Source: Cryptomeria japonica (lineage: Eukaryota; Streptophyta; Pinopsida; Cupressales; Cupressaceae). Taken from it: a DNA stretch of 64,000 bases. Position numbers and translations under genes: made by a program. How positions within the stretch are numbered: the first letter of the stretch is position 1; every line of letters starts with the position of its first letter. This document shows positions 44,700-56,582 of this stretch, piece after piece. The DNA is taken from assembly GCF_030272615.1 (NCBI RefSeq), contig NC_081407.1:263548574-263612573 (forward strand). Direction: 5' to 3'. A model generated the notes under the pieces. The model was not told the origin of the DNA, searched no databases, and saw only the letters and a list, made by a program, of their open reading frames with translations.

Positions 44700-46850
44700 A
44701 TCTAAGTATTTAGATCTAACTTCGATGGGAAGGGTGATAAAATCAATAGTGGGGAAAGTTAAACCATCATGCACCTTAATCAAGACTTCATATCTATTGT
44801 AAGTGTCTTGATATGATTCATGTGTGTAAAAATATTCTTGTACATAATCACATTCACCATACATACTAGACTCTATATAATGGTCCATTGGGTGCATTCA
44901 AAATATCACTTAAGTTAAAGGTGATATGAGGTTTCTCTTGTTCTATCACATTCACATAGTTGTTAGCTTGGTTGAATTGGTTATTAAGGTTTATACTACC
45001 AATATTAGACTTAAAATTATTTGTGGAAAGGGAAGGCAAAGGATTGGTAAGGATTTGTAAATTTTGATTAGGTGGTACTATAGATTTATTCCCTTTATCA
45101 TTCACACCATCCACCATAATGATATTAGAGTCAAAGAGGTCTTTAATTTCATTTTAAATATGCATACATCTATTTGTATCATGTCTTCATGTATGTTGAT
45201 TTTAACAAAAGGCCTTTGGGTTAAACAAAGGGGACAAAGGCTTTGAGGTGTCTATGGGATGGAGTGGAGGATGATTCATCATTTTTTTATTAATTAATTA
45301 AAGGATAATGGAGTGTAAGGACTTGAAAAGTGATGCGTTGTGATTATTTGGTTTAGAATAAAAGTGAGCTAAAATAGAAGGTGTTGTAGTTGTGACTTGA
45401 CTTTCAATGTTGTTGGAAGAGTAGTAGTTTAACATGATGAAGTTTTTATATTATTTTTAAAACCTTGATAAATTTAATGAGCATATTTAGACTTGGCAAT
45501 TGAAGTCATAGATGAAGAACCTTTATATTTACTAAAATGAAGTTGATATTCACAAAGTGTTATGCATAAGTGTGTGAAAGATGGGTATTTCATAAGAAAA
45601 ATATTATCTCTAATGTGTGATTGTAAATTACCAATGATTGTTTTAATATCAACATCTAGAAGAGAATACCAAATTTGAAAATACAAAGTTTGGCATCTAC
45701 CAATGAAATTACTTACTTTCTATTTAACACCTTGTTTGCAATGCACTAGATCAGTTAATGTAACTTGTAGTCCAATGCTATTTTGAAAATGTTGCTAAAT
45801 TTATCCACCAATTGTTGAAAATTGTTGATTGAATTACTAAGCAAAGGTCAAGCCATTCCAAGGCAGTTTCTATCAAATATCTAAGGAAAATTTTTGTAAG
45901 GGTATTTTGTTCAAGGAAAAAGTCACTACATAAAGTGATAAATGATAACACATGAGTATGAGGATCACCTTTTCCATTGTATTTCTCAAAATAACGTGTC
46001 TCTATGTTTTGTGGAATTTTAGTTCAAAGGATGACAATGGAAAGTGGGATACTTTAGGAATATGATGGGATAATGGATTTGGATTGGGTCATGCTTGCCA
46101 ATTGTGTTGTAAAAAAGACACATTTTGCAAAAAAAAAGTTTGTGGTGGCATTCGTAGGTAATTGGTTGTGAAAACTTGGATTGTGATTGAAGGTTTAAAT
46201 AAATATTAGAATAGGTATGTAAAACATTATGGTAAGTGGATGGAGGAGATGATTTATGGGCATTTTAATATAAAAATTTGAAGATTGGTTGAAGATGGAA
46301 CATAAGTATATTAATTCATAGGATTAGTCTTATTACTAGAATGGATAATATTATTGTTTTGTGCAGAAATAGATATCAAAGAAGATTTCTATGTAGGAAC
46401 ATTAGGTATTTTTGTAGGTATTGGCATTGGTACCTCAACTTGGGTTTTAGGACTAGAATATCCAAGAACTTTTATGCAACTAGATACTTTAATAGTGTTT
46501 CCATCCACTATGTGAGCTATGCTATATAGAACATCCACACCATGTGCATCACGTTGTATCATCTTCCTTATATTCTCAAAAAAAAGGACTACCTCTTCCA
46601 ACAAGTGTTCTCTACTCACAAATTATTGAATAAATTTCAATTCCTTACCAATCCTTTTTAATTGTTTGTTAGATAATTGTATTGAGGAGTCATCCTAATT
46701 ATGAGAAGCACGAGGGGAATTTTTTCTAGGTATGTAAGGTAAGATCTATGCTGGATTGAGGGAATATGGCTCTCCTATATTTCTTGGTGGGAATAAGTTA
46801 TCATGCAACTTAGGCTCAATACCATTACTATTTAAAGAACAACAAGACAT
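44700..46850 (-). pseudogene. Gag and N-terminal protease fragment of G2
   Basis: Protease part: YNRYEVLIKVHDGLTFPTID then FITLPIEVRSKYLDI up to the solo LTR. Gag core: HIETRYFEKYNGKGDPHTHV with FFLEQNTLTKIFLRYLIETA, the same D-KY-GKGDP pattern as G1. Near 45200 a HDTNRCMHIQNEIKDLFDSN stretch matches the zinc-finger tail of related gags (H..C with an N-terminal Cys lost). Multiple stops and frameshifts; not functional. Confidence 0.68.
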
Positions 46851-47929
46851 GAGTCTATAACTTCTCACAAGAATCTCAAATTCATAACAATGAGTTATGA
46901 AACTCATAAACATTTAGAAGCTCCAACAACTCACAATTTCTCCCTGGAAACAAGAAAGGAAATCTAGAGACAAAGGTAAGAAAAAAGGTTTATGCTTGCA
47001 ATGCCTTTAATTAATTGAAAAAATTTAATACAAATGAAAAAATGATAATGAAATTAATTAACTTGCCAACCAAATGATATGAATGATAGCAATGATTCAA
47101 TTGATTAAACTATGTGACACAGAAATGATATGATCAATTAATCACTTGCATAAGCAATATCAGATAGAAAAATGTTGATTAATTAATGAATACAATCACG
47201 TATGTGTTTTGTATGAAAATAGAGAAAGGTAAGTATAGAACCAAGACCCACTTTCACACAAAGATTGGAATACAAAACCACAAAAAGGGGTGGTTGTATT
47301 TGACTACCTCTTGTCAAAGAGAGTCAAATGATACCTTTAAAGTTTTTATTCCTTTGCTACTTTGGAAAGTGTATGGATTTAAAATGGTTTTGAACTAGGA
47401 TCTAAGTATGATGTAAATGAAAGGTAGAAATATTCCTTTTCTTAACCACTTGAGGTAGATCCAGTATGGTGTAAGGCATGCATTACAAGGTTCTGATCTT
47501 TGATGGTACAAACTTTTCACACTAGAAGGAGGGAGTGGAATCACAATTGGAGACATTGCAAAGTGGAATATGGAAAATCATTCAGACTAGATATACACCT
47601 CTGTAGGGTGGTCCTTAAACTCTAAATGAGATAAAGTTAAAGGAGACTAATGTGAAGTCTAGAGCTAGAATTTTTAGTTGCATAAGTGAATTAGTATTTG
47701 GAAGAGTAAAAGGACTGAAGAATCTAAAGTAGTGTGGACCACGTTGTGTTTGGCATTTGAAGGATATCTAAAGACAAAATAGGCTGGGCTGATGAATCTA
47801 AAGAAGAAGTATGAATATCTAAGAATTCTTGAAAAGGTAAAGGTGTTGAGAACTATATTTATAGAGTGATTGATCTTGCAGATCATATTTGAGCTATCAC
47901 TAGACATTTGGATGAGCATAATGGTGTTC
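46851..47929. other. G2 leader and unassigned AT-rich DNA
   Basis: No supported frame. The left part should be the G2 leader. The border with copia remnant C2 is not visible. Confidence 0.4.
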
Positions 47930-48635
47930 AAAAGATCTTGTTGACCCTACTAAAATCCTACAAAGCAATAAGGTGTGTCATTCAAGAAAGCAATGACTTA
48001 AGAAAGTATATTATTGATTAGATTACCGGTACTTTAGCAACCTTTGAAATTTTAGAAATGGAGGAAGAGAAAAGAGAAAAGAGAAAAGAAAGAGGCAACA
48101 TTTAATGTTTCAAGACATGACGATCCCAAATGCAATGGATATTTGGATAAAGCTGAAGCAAAATTTATGAGAAGATTGTAGAGAGGCACAGGAAAATACA
48201 AAGGTAAATAAACTGAATTTTGTTTCTTGTGGTAGAATTGGACATTATGCTTCTTAATGCACTTACAAGGAATATTATAAGAGACTGAATAATAATGAGA
48301 AGAAAAACAAAAATAGGAAATGCAACTTTAACAAAAGAGAGAAAAAGGGCTTATGTTCTATAGAGGAACATACCTTTGAAGATAAAATTGATGATGAATT
48401 GAATGAAGAATCTTTGTTTTTAGAAAATTAAGAAAAGAAGAATTCTTTGGAGAAACCAAAAGATGGGAAGACATTGAAGACTGCATTGCATCCTAAGATA
48501 GAATTGAATACATAGACTATTGACTCTAGATGTTCAAATCATATGATCGGTGATAAAGACAGGTTTATTAATCTCAAGAGATATGATGGTGGATCACTGA
48601 AATTTGTCAGAGAAGATGGAGTAGCTATTCGAGCT
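47930..48635 (+). pseudogene. C2: Ty1/copia gag-protease remnant
   Basis: Plus-strand reading gives SYKAIRCVIQESNDLRKYII, a copia gag (UBN2-type) end. A decayed zinc knuckle follows (VSCGRIGHYAS*C, first Cys lost), then the copia protease motif TIDSRCSNHMIGDKDRFINL and KRYDGGSLKFVREDG. The usual DSGCSNHMTGD has a G to R change at the active site. Stops and shifts are frequent. It is cut at 48636 by the E4 LTR, so its pol should continue beyond the other E4 border, but no continuation was recognised to the right. Confidence 0.7.
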
Positions 48636-49795
48636 TGTAATGGGAGAAAATTTAGGGTTTCCACCATTAGATGTATGAAAACCACTAATTTACCATTACA
48701 TTTAAAAGAGGGGTAAATCCTAATAGATTTAGTCACAAACCAAGAAGATAAAGACTGAATGATGATTGGATTTCAAGGGAGTTGATTTGTTTACCCTCAT
48801 TTGTGAGTTGAATTGCTGAAATTATGGAAAAGTGTTGAAAATGAGGTAAAAATGCGAAAAAATGAGCTACATATGTGGGACTCAGACACACACCTGGATC
48901 TAAGGATTATAAGTAGATTTAGATCTGATCCCCAAAAAAGCTCCAAAAAAGTTAGGATCAGAATGACCATCGCTCTAATCCTCCTAACTTAAATCACACA
49001 TAAAAAGGGGATGACTCATCTCCGTGAATGATTCTTATTCCGAAGATCATAGCTCCATACCTATTTCCAGCATACAAAAGAAAGGGAAATAGGTTGGGAA
49101 TAGGGGCTTGCCTAAGTCAAACCCCAATTTAGGAATTAACCTTGATTGAAATATTGCAAATATTGAAATAAATAATGGAAGAATATACCTTAGATCTACA
49201 ATGACTGGTAATGATGTTTTTCTTCTTGAATTTAATCACATATGTTGTATGAAATGGCATGCATGTGACAAATCCCTAACAACACACACATACTTGCAAA
49301 TGAAAGATGTAATGATGCTCCACAATTGACTAATGAAGAATTCAGCCTTAAAGACCTCTAGAGATGCTTGATTATGAATTCTTTAATGCTTGAATGCTTG
49401 ATGATTATAATTTTGACCTTCTCTTATGATGTATGTATATGAATTTGATAGGGGTAAGCCTCCTCATACACTTCAATCCATTTCCCGACATAGGTCAACA
49501 TAGAGAGAGATTTTACACTCAAATTTGATAATGCGAGAGGGATTCAAAATAGGGCCCAATTAAGGAGGACCAAAGCATGGTGCCCTGGTCCCAGTGAGAA
49601 CCAGAGTGCTACACCCTAGTCCTACCCTATTTTGGGGCTAGACCAAGGGGCCATGAAGTGTTTAAAATGAAAATAAGGGCATATATGCATGATGCAAGCA
49701 TACTCAGGTCTTAATTAAGCACTAGGGAATGAACACTAAGGTGAGGGACCAAAATGTGGATTAAACTGTAGGGGAGTATGATTTAGGATGCTACA
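48636..49795 (-). repeat. E4 3' LTR (family L, minus orientation)
   Basis: On the minus strand it starts TGTAGCATCCTAAATC at 49795 and ends CCCATTACA at 48636. It is similar in inverse orientation to the solo LTR 43452-44694. The flanks (GAGCT left, TTCAT right) do not match, and a purine tract lies on the right, so it is a 3' LTR with its interior to the right. GAGCT at 48631-48635 should be one TSD. Confidence 0.75.
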
Positions 49796-49813
49796 TTCAT
49801 CCCCCACTTTAGC
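49796..49813 (-). promoter_or_regulatory. Polypurine tract of E4
   Basis: Minus strand GCTAAAGTGGGGGATGAA directly before the LTR start TGTAGCATCC. Confidence 0.75.
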
Positions 49814-51344
49814 AGGAGTATGAGCTTACACAAATACTCATGGTAAAGTAGATGAAAGAGAGATGAAGAAGAGGAGGAATGTGGAGCAAAATCACAAGGA
49901 GTATAAGACATCGCTAATTTCAAGGAACCAAGCCCCAAATATTAGGATCTTAACTCACTCAATCATATGCAAGGGCACACAAAATAAGACAAAAAAAAAG
50001 CCAAACAAAAACAAAAAAGACAAGCAAAGGAAAAAGACACGAAAACACACACAAAAGCTAAAGACCAAAACAAGACCTCAAGTCAACTAGCCAAAGAGAC
50101 CTTGATATCAAAATGTCTCAACAACTAATATCATTCTTAAAAAATTCCATCTCACTAACACACACAATCACATAAAAGAGGAAAGCACACATCATCCATG
50201 AACTATCAATATCAAAACTATGAGTTCATGAGAAGAAGGAAAGAGAGAACACGGATACACACTAGATGTGTTTTTATAGATGATCCATGAGAAGAATGAT
50301 AAGAAAGGACATAGATACCTCTCCCCTAGATGTTTTTATCTAGGTGATGCATGTTGGGGAGGAGAGTAGGAATAGTCTAGTTGTTTTTAGCTAGTTCCAC
50401 TCATCCTCATGCATGTGTCTAAGTGATGGACCTGGTTTCAAGTATATAGCACCTCGTATAAGAGTTTGTTTCCTCTGGTTTTGAGTGTGCATCAACCTTT
50501 TTAAGAGAAGTAATTTAAATGCAAATGCCAAGTGGCAAATGTGTGAATGCCAAAGGGGTAAATTTATGACTTCAGGAACATCTTTCTCTAAGAGTTTCCT
50601 CTAGTTCCAAGAATGTTTAACCCCTATTGAAATAGATACATACTTGGTTTCAAGGACATCCCATGTAATATTTTTCTCTAGTTTCAGTGATGTATTTCCC
50701 CACTTAAGACATACATCAATACTATGTCTAGTTTCGGGCATGAAGCTTCTCGTGCAAAGAGTTTATTTCATCTAGTTGTGAGAATGAACACCTTGTTTAA
50801 GACATGCAAAAAAAATGGTACAACATAGGACAAAGAGGGAAATATGGGTCCCCCCCCCCATTAAGATGTCAATATAGCCCTATGTTGATGTCTTAAGGAA
50901 GAAAGAAACAAGTATACTTGCCTTCAACACTACAGAGATATCCTTTAGGCAACAATTCCATAAATCCAAGCTAACAAGGAAATACTCTTCAAGCAAGGAT
51001 AAGATAGTTGAAAAAGAGATATCTTGCAACAACTGTAAAGGAGATCCTTGAAGGAGAAGAGATTTTTGTTCAAAAGACATCTACCTCCAAGAGCAGTCTC
51101 TTCAACAAATATTGCATCTTCTAACAAAAGAAAAGAAGGAGAACAAGAATGCATACCTTCCTCCTATTGTCAGGTGAAAGGCATTCTTGATGAAGGATGA
51201 CACAATTTTGACCCAATGAGAGTGGATAAGTTTATAGTAGATATACATTATCGAATGAAGAAGAGGTTGAATCCAAGGACTTACACCTCTTGCATAAGAG
51301 ATAATCCTTGAGCCAACAACAACTTCACACTGATGGTATGATGA
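49814..51344 (-). other. E4 non-coding interior
   Basis: Purine-rich on the plus strand at its left end (49850-50100), with no supported frame. 50390-50800 holds a degenerate repeat around TCTAGTTCCAAGAATG / CTAGTTTCGGGCATGAAG, spaced roughly 100 bp. No gag or pol was seen. Confidence 0.45.
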
Positions 51345-51606
51345 AAGAATAAGTATTTGGTAGAATACTAAGAGGGGGGGGGTGTGAAACTAATACAAAC
51401 TTTCCTTTCTCAAATTCAAACTCACAAAGTAAACTTTCACTTATCAAGATCAATACTCAACATCAACCAGTTAACTGTTATAACAACTTAACAGTAAACA
51501 ACTTCAATCTTGTAAACATAAAAATGCTTAATCATATCTCAAAATATTCAATCTCTCAATGCTTCCAGTTATCATGCCTTATCATAAATTAATCAAATCA
51601 ACAAAT
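51345..51606 (-). repeat. E5 copia LTR, left piece
   Basis: Contains the poly-G motif AGAGGGGGGGGGGTGTGAAA typical of the copia LTR ends here. It is interrupted at 51606/51607 by E3 and continues at 54676. Confidence 0.5.
51602..51606. repeat. TSD of E3, left copy
   Basis: CAAAT; identical to 54676-54680. Confidence 0.9.
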
Positions 51607-52680
51607 TGTTAGGTCCTGGAGACAACTGAGAGGGGGGGGCGGGCGGGGGATGAATCAGTTGTCTAATAAATTCAAACCAAAAACAACTTAACCAACTTAA
51701 TGCTTAATACCGGTGAACCAGTTAAGTATGCTGGTAGACAGTGTTAATAGTTAATTGCTATACCGATAAAGATTAATGCATGAAACACAAACATAAAGTC
51801 ATCCACAACACATAACACCAATATTTGTACGTGGAAACCCTGTAAGGGGAAAAACCATAGTGGGAAACCTTACCCACAATTAGATGATACTACTGCAGAT
51901 AGTAAGTGTACATAAATGGGGTCTGCACATGCAAAAAGGTCAACAACCTAGAGCTCACTGCTCAATCACAAAATGAGAGTCACATTGACTACAGTTAGAT
52001 GGTTAAATCCAATAAGAATGTACTGCACAAAATAGCATCTTCATATGTTGGATTTAGTACCAGTGTAATGTTGATATGCTTCCACAAAAACCTAGCTTCA
52101 CCTTCAAATGATGTCTTCGTGTATAGCTCTACTTAATCTCGCATATACCTTCTCTTAATTCTTTTTTCTGCATTCCACATTAGATCTTACAAATAAGATC
52201 TTATATTTATACCATAACCTAAGACCAATTTTAGTAGGTTGGCTCTACAAGATATTACAATAAAAACATTTTACAAACAATATAACATCTGATGCAATAA
52301 CCGATTAAACATGTCAGCTTAATGCATTTACAACAATAATAAATCATCTTCATAGTGTGCCATGCTGATCTGGAAAAGATAAACCTGCTGGTGTAACCCT
52401 AGGTAACCCTGGACCTATTTGCCAGTAAAAGCAAATATGCAAATATGATTATACCAATGATTAATTCATCAAAACAAAGTGTCAACGTGATGTCTTCGAC
52501 ATTACCAAGTGTCTTTCATTTCATTCCAAGTGTCGGTGATCATTATATCCTACCGGTGAACCATATACCAGTAACTGTGTAATAGTTACTTGCTTGCTGG
52601 TGAATGTTGTTGGATCTCCAGAGTGCTAGTGTTTTAGTAGGTGTTGACATCAATGACAAAACCATACCAAAATACCAACA
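51607..52680 (-). repeat. 3' LTR of E3
   Basis: 1,074 bp, TGTTAGG to TACCAACA (plus reading). Perfect hairpin AGACAACT (51620-51627) / AGTTGTCT (51657-51664) around a G-rich loop. Confidence 0.9.
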
Positions 52681-52700
52681 ATCTCTCCCTTTGGCATTGA
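52681..52700 (-). promoter_or_regulatory. Polypurine tract of E3
   Basis: Minus strand CCAAAGGGAGAGAT next to the LTR start TGTTGGTATT. A second tract, CAAAGGGGGAGAGAT, lies at about 52896-52910. Confidence 0.85.
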
Positions 52701-53069
52701 TGGCAACACAAGATGGAAAAACCATCAAAGTGCCAAAACAGAAATGCTAAAAACCAAAAACCAACAATCTCTCCAAAAATATCATAATCAGAATACAGAG
52801 AGTAATAGTCTCTCTCAAACAACAATCTCTCCCCCTGGGAGCAACATGTGTTATCCAAAGTTCTCTTAAAAGATAATGTGTTTTTCCATAGATATCTCTC
52901 CCCCTTTGACATCAAATGCCAAAGTTATAATAATAAAACCAAGTTCATATACAAAATACCAATCAATTCAATATACCAACTACTCCCCCTAAGAAGTAGC
53001 TTCCTCATCAAAGACTGGAGTAAAAGATTTCTCTGTAAATTCTGTCGGTTGATGACAATCATCAATTGT

Positions 53070-54442
53070 CTAAGTCTCTACCGATGGTGGTATGACTCCA
53101 AGCTGATCTCTGAGATATTCAAAAGTCTCCTTAGGCAAAGGTTTTGTGAAAATATCTGCAAGTTGTTCTTTAGTATTCACATAAACTAGTTTTATCTCCT
53201 TTTCTTCAACTTTTTCCCTTAGAAAATTTAGTTTGATAGAAACATGTTTTGTTTTAGAATGTAATACCAGATTCTTAGATATATCAATTGCTACAGTGTT
53301 ATCACAATATATAGTAATAGGTTCCTTACATTTTACCTTTATGTCTTTCAACATTTGCTTAAGCCATAGTACCTGTGTATAGTTAGTTGCTGCTGCAACA
53401 TATTCTAATTCTGCTGTTGATAAAGATGTACAACTATGTTTCTTACTTAACCAAGAAACTAATTTCTTTCCAAGAAAGAATGCTCTGCTGGTGGTGCTTT
53501 TTCTATCATTCACATCTCCTGCCCAATTTGCATCTGTGTATGCACATAGATCAACATTTTCATCTCTAGGATACCATAATCCAAGATTTGTAGTGCCTTG
53601 TAAGTACCGAAAAATCCTTTTTACAGCTGATTCATGATTTTCTCTAGGATTACTTTGAAATCTAGAAACAATACATACTACATTCATAATATCAGGTCTG
53701 GTTTGTGTCAAATACAGTAAACCTCCTATCATAGATTTGTATCTAGTTGGATTAACAAGTGTAGATTCATCCCTTTGAGATAATTTGTCATTTGTAGTCA
53801 TAGGTGTGCTTACCGGTTTAGAGTTCTCCATCCCAAATTTCTTTAGTAATTCTTTCAGGTATTTGGATTGACTCAAAATATACCTTTGTCAGTTTGTGAA
53901 ATCTGCAATCCTAAAAATAATTTTATTTCTCCAATCATAGACATTTCAAATTCTTGTTGCATTTTAATAGAAAATTCTTTGCATAATCCATATTCTCCTC
54001 CAAAGATTATATCATCAACAAATACTTCTATAATCAAAATATCATCATTAGTTATTTTTTAATATAAATTGATGTCTTCATTTCCTTTAGTAAAACCAAT
54101 CTTTACAAGATACTTATCCAACCTTGCATACCAAGCTCTTGGGGCTTGTTTTAATCCATACAGAGCTTTTCTTAACCTGCAAACCATATTATTGTCATCT
54201 ATCAAAGAAAATCCATCAGGTTGTTCAATATAGACTTCCTCTTCAAGATCTCCATTCAAGAATGCACATTTAATATCCATTTGATAAACTTTGTAGTTCT
54301 TGTGAGCTGCAAAAGCCAAGAATAATCTGACTGCCTCAATTCTAGCTACTGGTGCAAAGGTCTCATTGTAATCAACTCCTTCTTTCTAAGAATATCCCTT
54401 ACACACTAGTCTTTCTTTATTTCTGACAACCTTACCATCTTC
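53070..54442 (-). pseudogene. Ty1/copia reverse transcriptase and RNase H of E3
   Basis: RT: VVRNKERLVCKGYS, TAG (54386-54388), YNETFAPVARIEAVRLFLAF, KVYQMDIKCAFLNGDLEEEV, YGLKQAPRAWYARLDKYL, TAA (54059-54061), then the catalytic VFVDDIIFGG (Y to F at the YVDD position). After a frameshift near 53870 it reads SQSKYLKELLKKFGMENSKP and YKSMIGGLLYLTQTRPDI. RNase H: CAYTDANWAGDVNDRKST, STAELEYVAA, IYCDNTVAIDISKN and TKHVSIKLNFLREKV, which carry the expected acidic residues and the His. It ends in the copia hallmark QLADIFTKPLPKETF. It once copied element RNA in the particle; two stops and a shift now disable it. Confidence 0.92.
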
Positions 54443-54675
54443 ATTATACCAATGATTAATTCTTCAAAACAAAGTGTCCACATGATGTCTTCGACATTAC
54501 CAAGTGTCTTCCATTTCATTCCAAGTGCCAGTGATCATTATATCCTGTCGGTGAACCATATACCAATAACTGTGCAATAGTTACTTGCTTGCTGGTGAAT
54601 GTTGTTGGATCTCCAGAGTGCTTGTGTTTTAGTAGGTGTTGACATCAATGACAAAACCATACCAAAATACCAACA
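54443..54675 (-). repeat. Remnant of the E3 5' LTR
   Basis: 233 bp matching 52448-52680; its inner end fuses to RT codons. Confidence 0.9.
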
Positions 54676-55420
54676 CAAATAAGATCATAACCACAAAAAC
54701 ATTCACCACTTGACATAAATGTTTATACGTGGAAAACCCAAATAGGTAAAAACCATGGTGAGATGAGACTCACAAGGATAGCTATCTGAACTCTTCTGAA
54801 GTTCACCCTATTAGGAGCCAAGCCTGTTAAATCTTTTACAACAAGTCCTATTAAGAACTGATTCTATTAGGAATCACCCGATTAAGGGATTTACAAAATG
54901 CCTTGATGAAAAGAAAAATACCTAATTAGGAGCAACCTCGGTAGAGGGTTTGAGAATCCAAGCTAATGGACCACCTTGTTAGAGGATTTTATAAGTAACC
55001 AAGCTTGTTAGAGCTCACCCAGTTAAGGGATTTCAATTCTGCTATGATTGTTACAAAACAACAGGTTTTCTTGATCTGTCTTAATATCACTACATTTGCT
55101 TGATCAAATCCTTTTAAGCTTCAATCTGCCTTTGCACAAACTACAGATCCATTCTTTGGTTAGACAACCACACACTCAATTGGTTTTCAGCCAACACTTT
55201 TCTAACACTCTTACAAACAAATTCATTGACCTTAAATACAAATCAATTAGGCCGGTAACACAACAAAAACCTAATTCTCTTATAGAGATTACAAACAAGT
55301 CGGTTCAATCTTGACTGTTAGAAATCATAACAATCTTTTCATATTCTTCAAGAAAATTCCAACCGCTCCATGATCACCGCTTCATCGGACTTTGCATTTT
55401 CTTATAAGGGTCAGTGCAAG
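54676..55420 (-). repeat. E5 copia LTR, right piece
   Basis: Begins with the second CAAAT. Contains ACGTGGAAAACCC and a degenerate internal repeat of CCTATTAGGA / TTAGAGGATTT motifs at 54800-55040. The reverse complement of 54690-54760 resembles 57025-57090, so a related LTR lies in opposite orientation nearby. The outer border is not clear. Confidence 0.6.
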
Positions 55421-56163
55421 AAGCTGAGTCTACTTTTTGGCCAAAAAGTGGAAGTGTTTTCCCTAATTTTTCAGGTTTTGTCTCATTTGAGCTTAAATTT
55501 TGAAACACTTGGAGATTGAATCTTGGAAAAAGTCACTAATATAAAAGATAGCCCTCTGAGTCTAGTTTCCAAATATATAATTTATTTTAATACCCACATA
55601 ATAAAAAATAACCTTGTTAATGGATTTCTAAAAACTATGTTTTAAAAATGTCCATTTCAGGACCATACCATGCATGTGTACAACCCACACTTTTTGACAC
55701 AGTTAAAATTATTTTCTCAAACCATTTTGGGAAATGGTTTGTAACACACTGAATATTGATGAGCATATTTTTCTCTATTTTTTTTAAAATGTTTTTTTTA
55801 ATTAACTTTTTAATGACCATAATTATGTTTTTAAAAAGTTGACATGTACAGCCCACATAATTTGACGTAAACTTAACATTTTTTTATTTTTATTTTTACA
55901 TAGAATATAATTTTGTGTCGATTGATGACATAGTTTTTTTTTCAAAATTTATTAAAATAAAAAAGTTATTAAATTAATAAAATTAGTTAATATTTCAAGT
56001 TTATGGACCCAATTTAGTATACATTAAATGAAAAATAATTAAAATAATCAATTTTTAAAAAAATTACATATTTAGAATCTAGATAGTATAATCTGAAATG
56101 GGTTTTAATTTCGTATAAAAATTCTCTAATTAGAGGCACAAAAACTATTTCAGAAGTTCATAT
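55421..56163. other. AT-rich DNA with no gene
   Basis: Long A/T runs and no supported frame. Nothing else recognised. Confidence 0.5.
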
Positions 56164-56285
56164 TTGTGCATTCATTCATGGAGATTTGAATTTGCAGAGA
56201 CATGTCTTAGGTGTGACCATCTCAGGCCTAGCGCGGACCTAACCCTAAGGCAAGTGGCTGGTTGTGGAATAAAATTCCATAGAAT

Positions 56286-56495
56286 GGGAAAATGGGGGCC
56301 CATTCCTTTTTTAACCGTAAAAATGGGTAAAATCGAATTTAAAAATGGGGGCCCAGTTTTTAAAAATGGAACCCTGTTGCATTTTTAAGCGGACCCCCAT
56401 TTGAAAACAAAACAGGTGCCCATTTAGTTTCGCCTTGGGCCCTGTTACTTTTTGCCTCGAGGGCCCGAAGTAAAAATGGGCCCCCATTTCTAAGA
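56286..56495. repeat. Cluster of AAATGGGGGCCC repeats in both orientations
   Basis: AAAATGGGGGCCCATT (56289), AAAAATGGGGGCCCAGTT (56341), GGACCCCCATTTG (56390) and AAAAATGGGCCCCCATTTC (56472) lie within about 200 bp, giving several possible stem-loops. Short open frames on both strands come from this symmetry and are not called. Confidence 0.7.
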
Positions 56496-56582
56496 GCATG
56501 TTTTTCAATGCGCGAACTTCCACCAATTTGTGACCCATTACCTTGCACTTACCCATAAGGTCGATGAGTTATTTTGTAATAG

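Larger units (their letters stand above)
42605..46850 (-). mobile_element. G2: Ty3/gypsy gag-protease remnant, split by a solo LTR
   Basis: Minus-strand order: gag from ATG 46850 (MSCCSLNSNGIEPKLHDN), gag core near 46000-45800, zinc-finger-like residues near 45200, then protease at 44897-44700 and, after the inserted solo LTR, at 43451-43236. Many stops and shifts make it older than G1, which is inserted at its left side (42604/42605). Its continuation towards pol should lie beyond the missing left end of G1. Confidence 0.72.
51607..54675 (-). mobile_element. E3: internally deleted Ty1/copia element with RT and RNase H
   Basis: Flanked by CAAAT on both sides. Minus order: a 233-bp remnant of the 5' LTR (54675-54443), RT/RNase H (54442-53070), PPT, then a full 3' LTR (52680-51607). 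PBS, gag, protease and integrase are gone. The deletion joins the 5' LTR to codons of RT near 54442. The 233 bp align without gaps to 52448-52680 with 11 differences by eye (about 5%), so the TSD and LTR pair belong to one insertion. It lies inside LTR E5. Confidence 0.9.
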
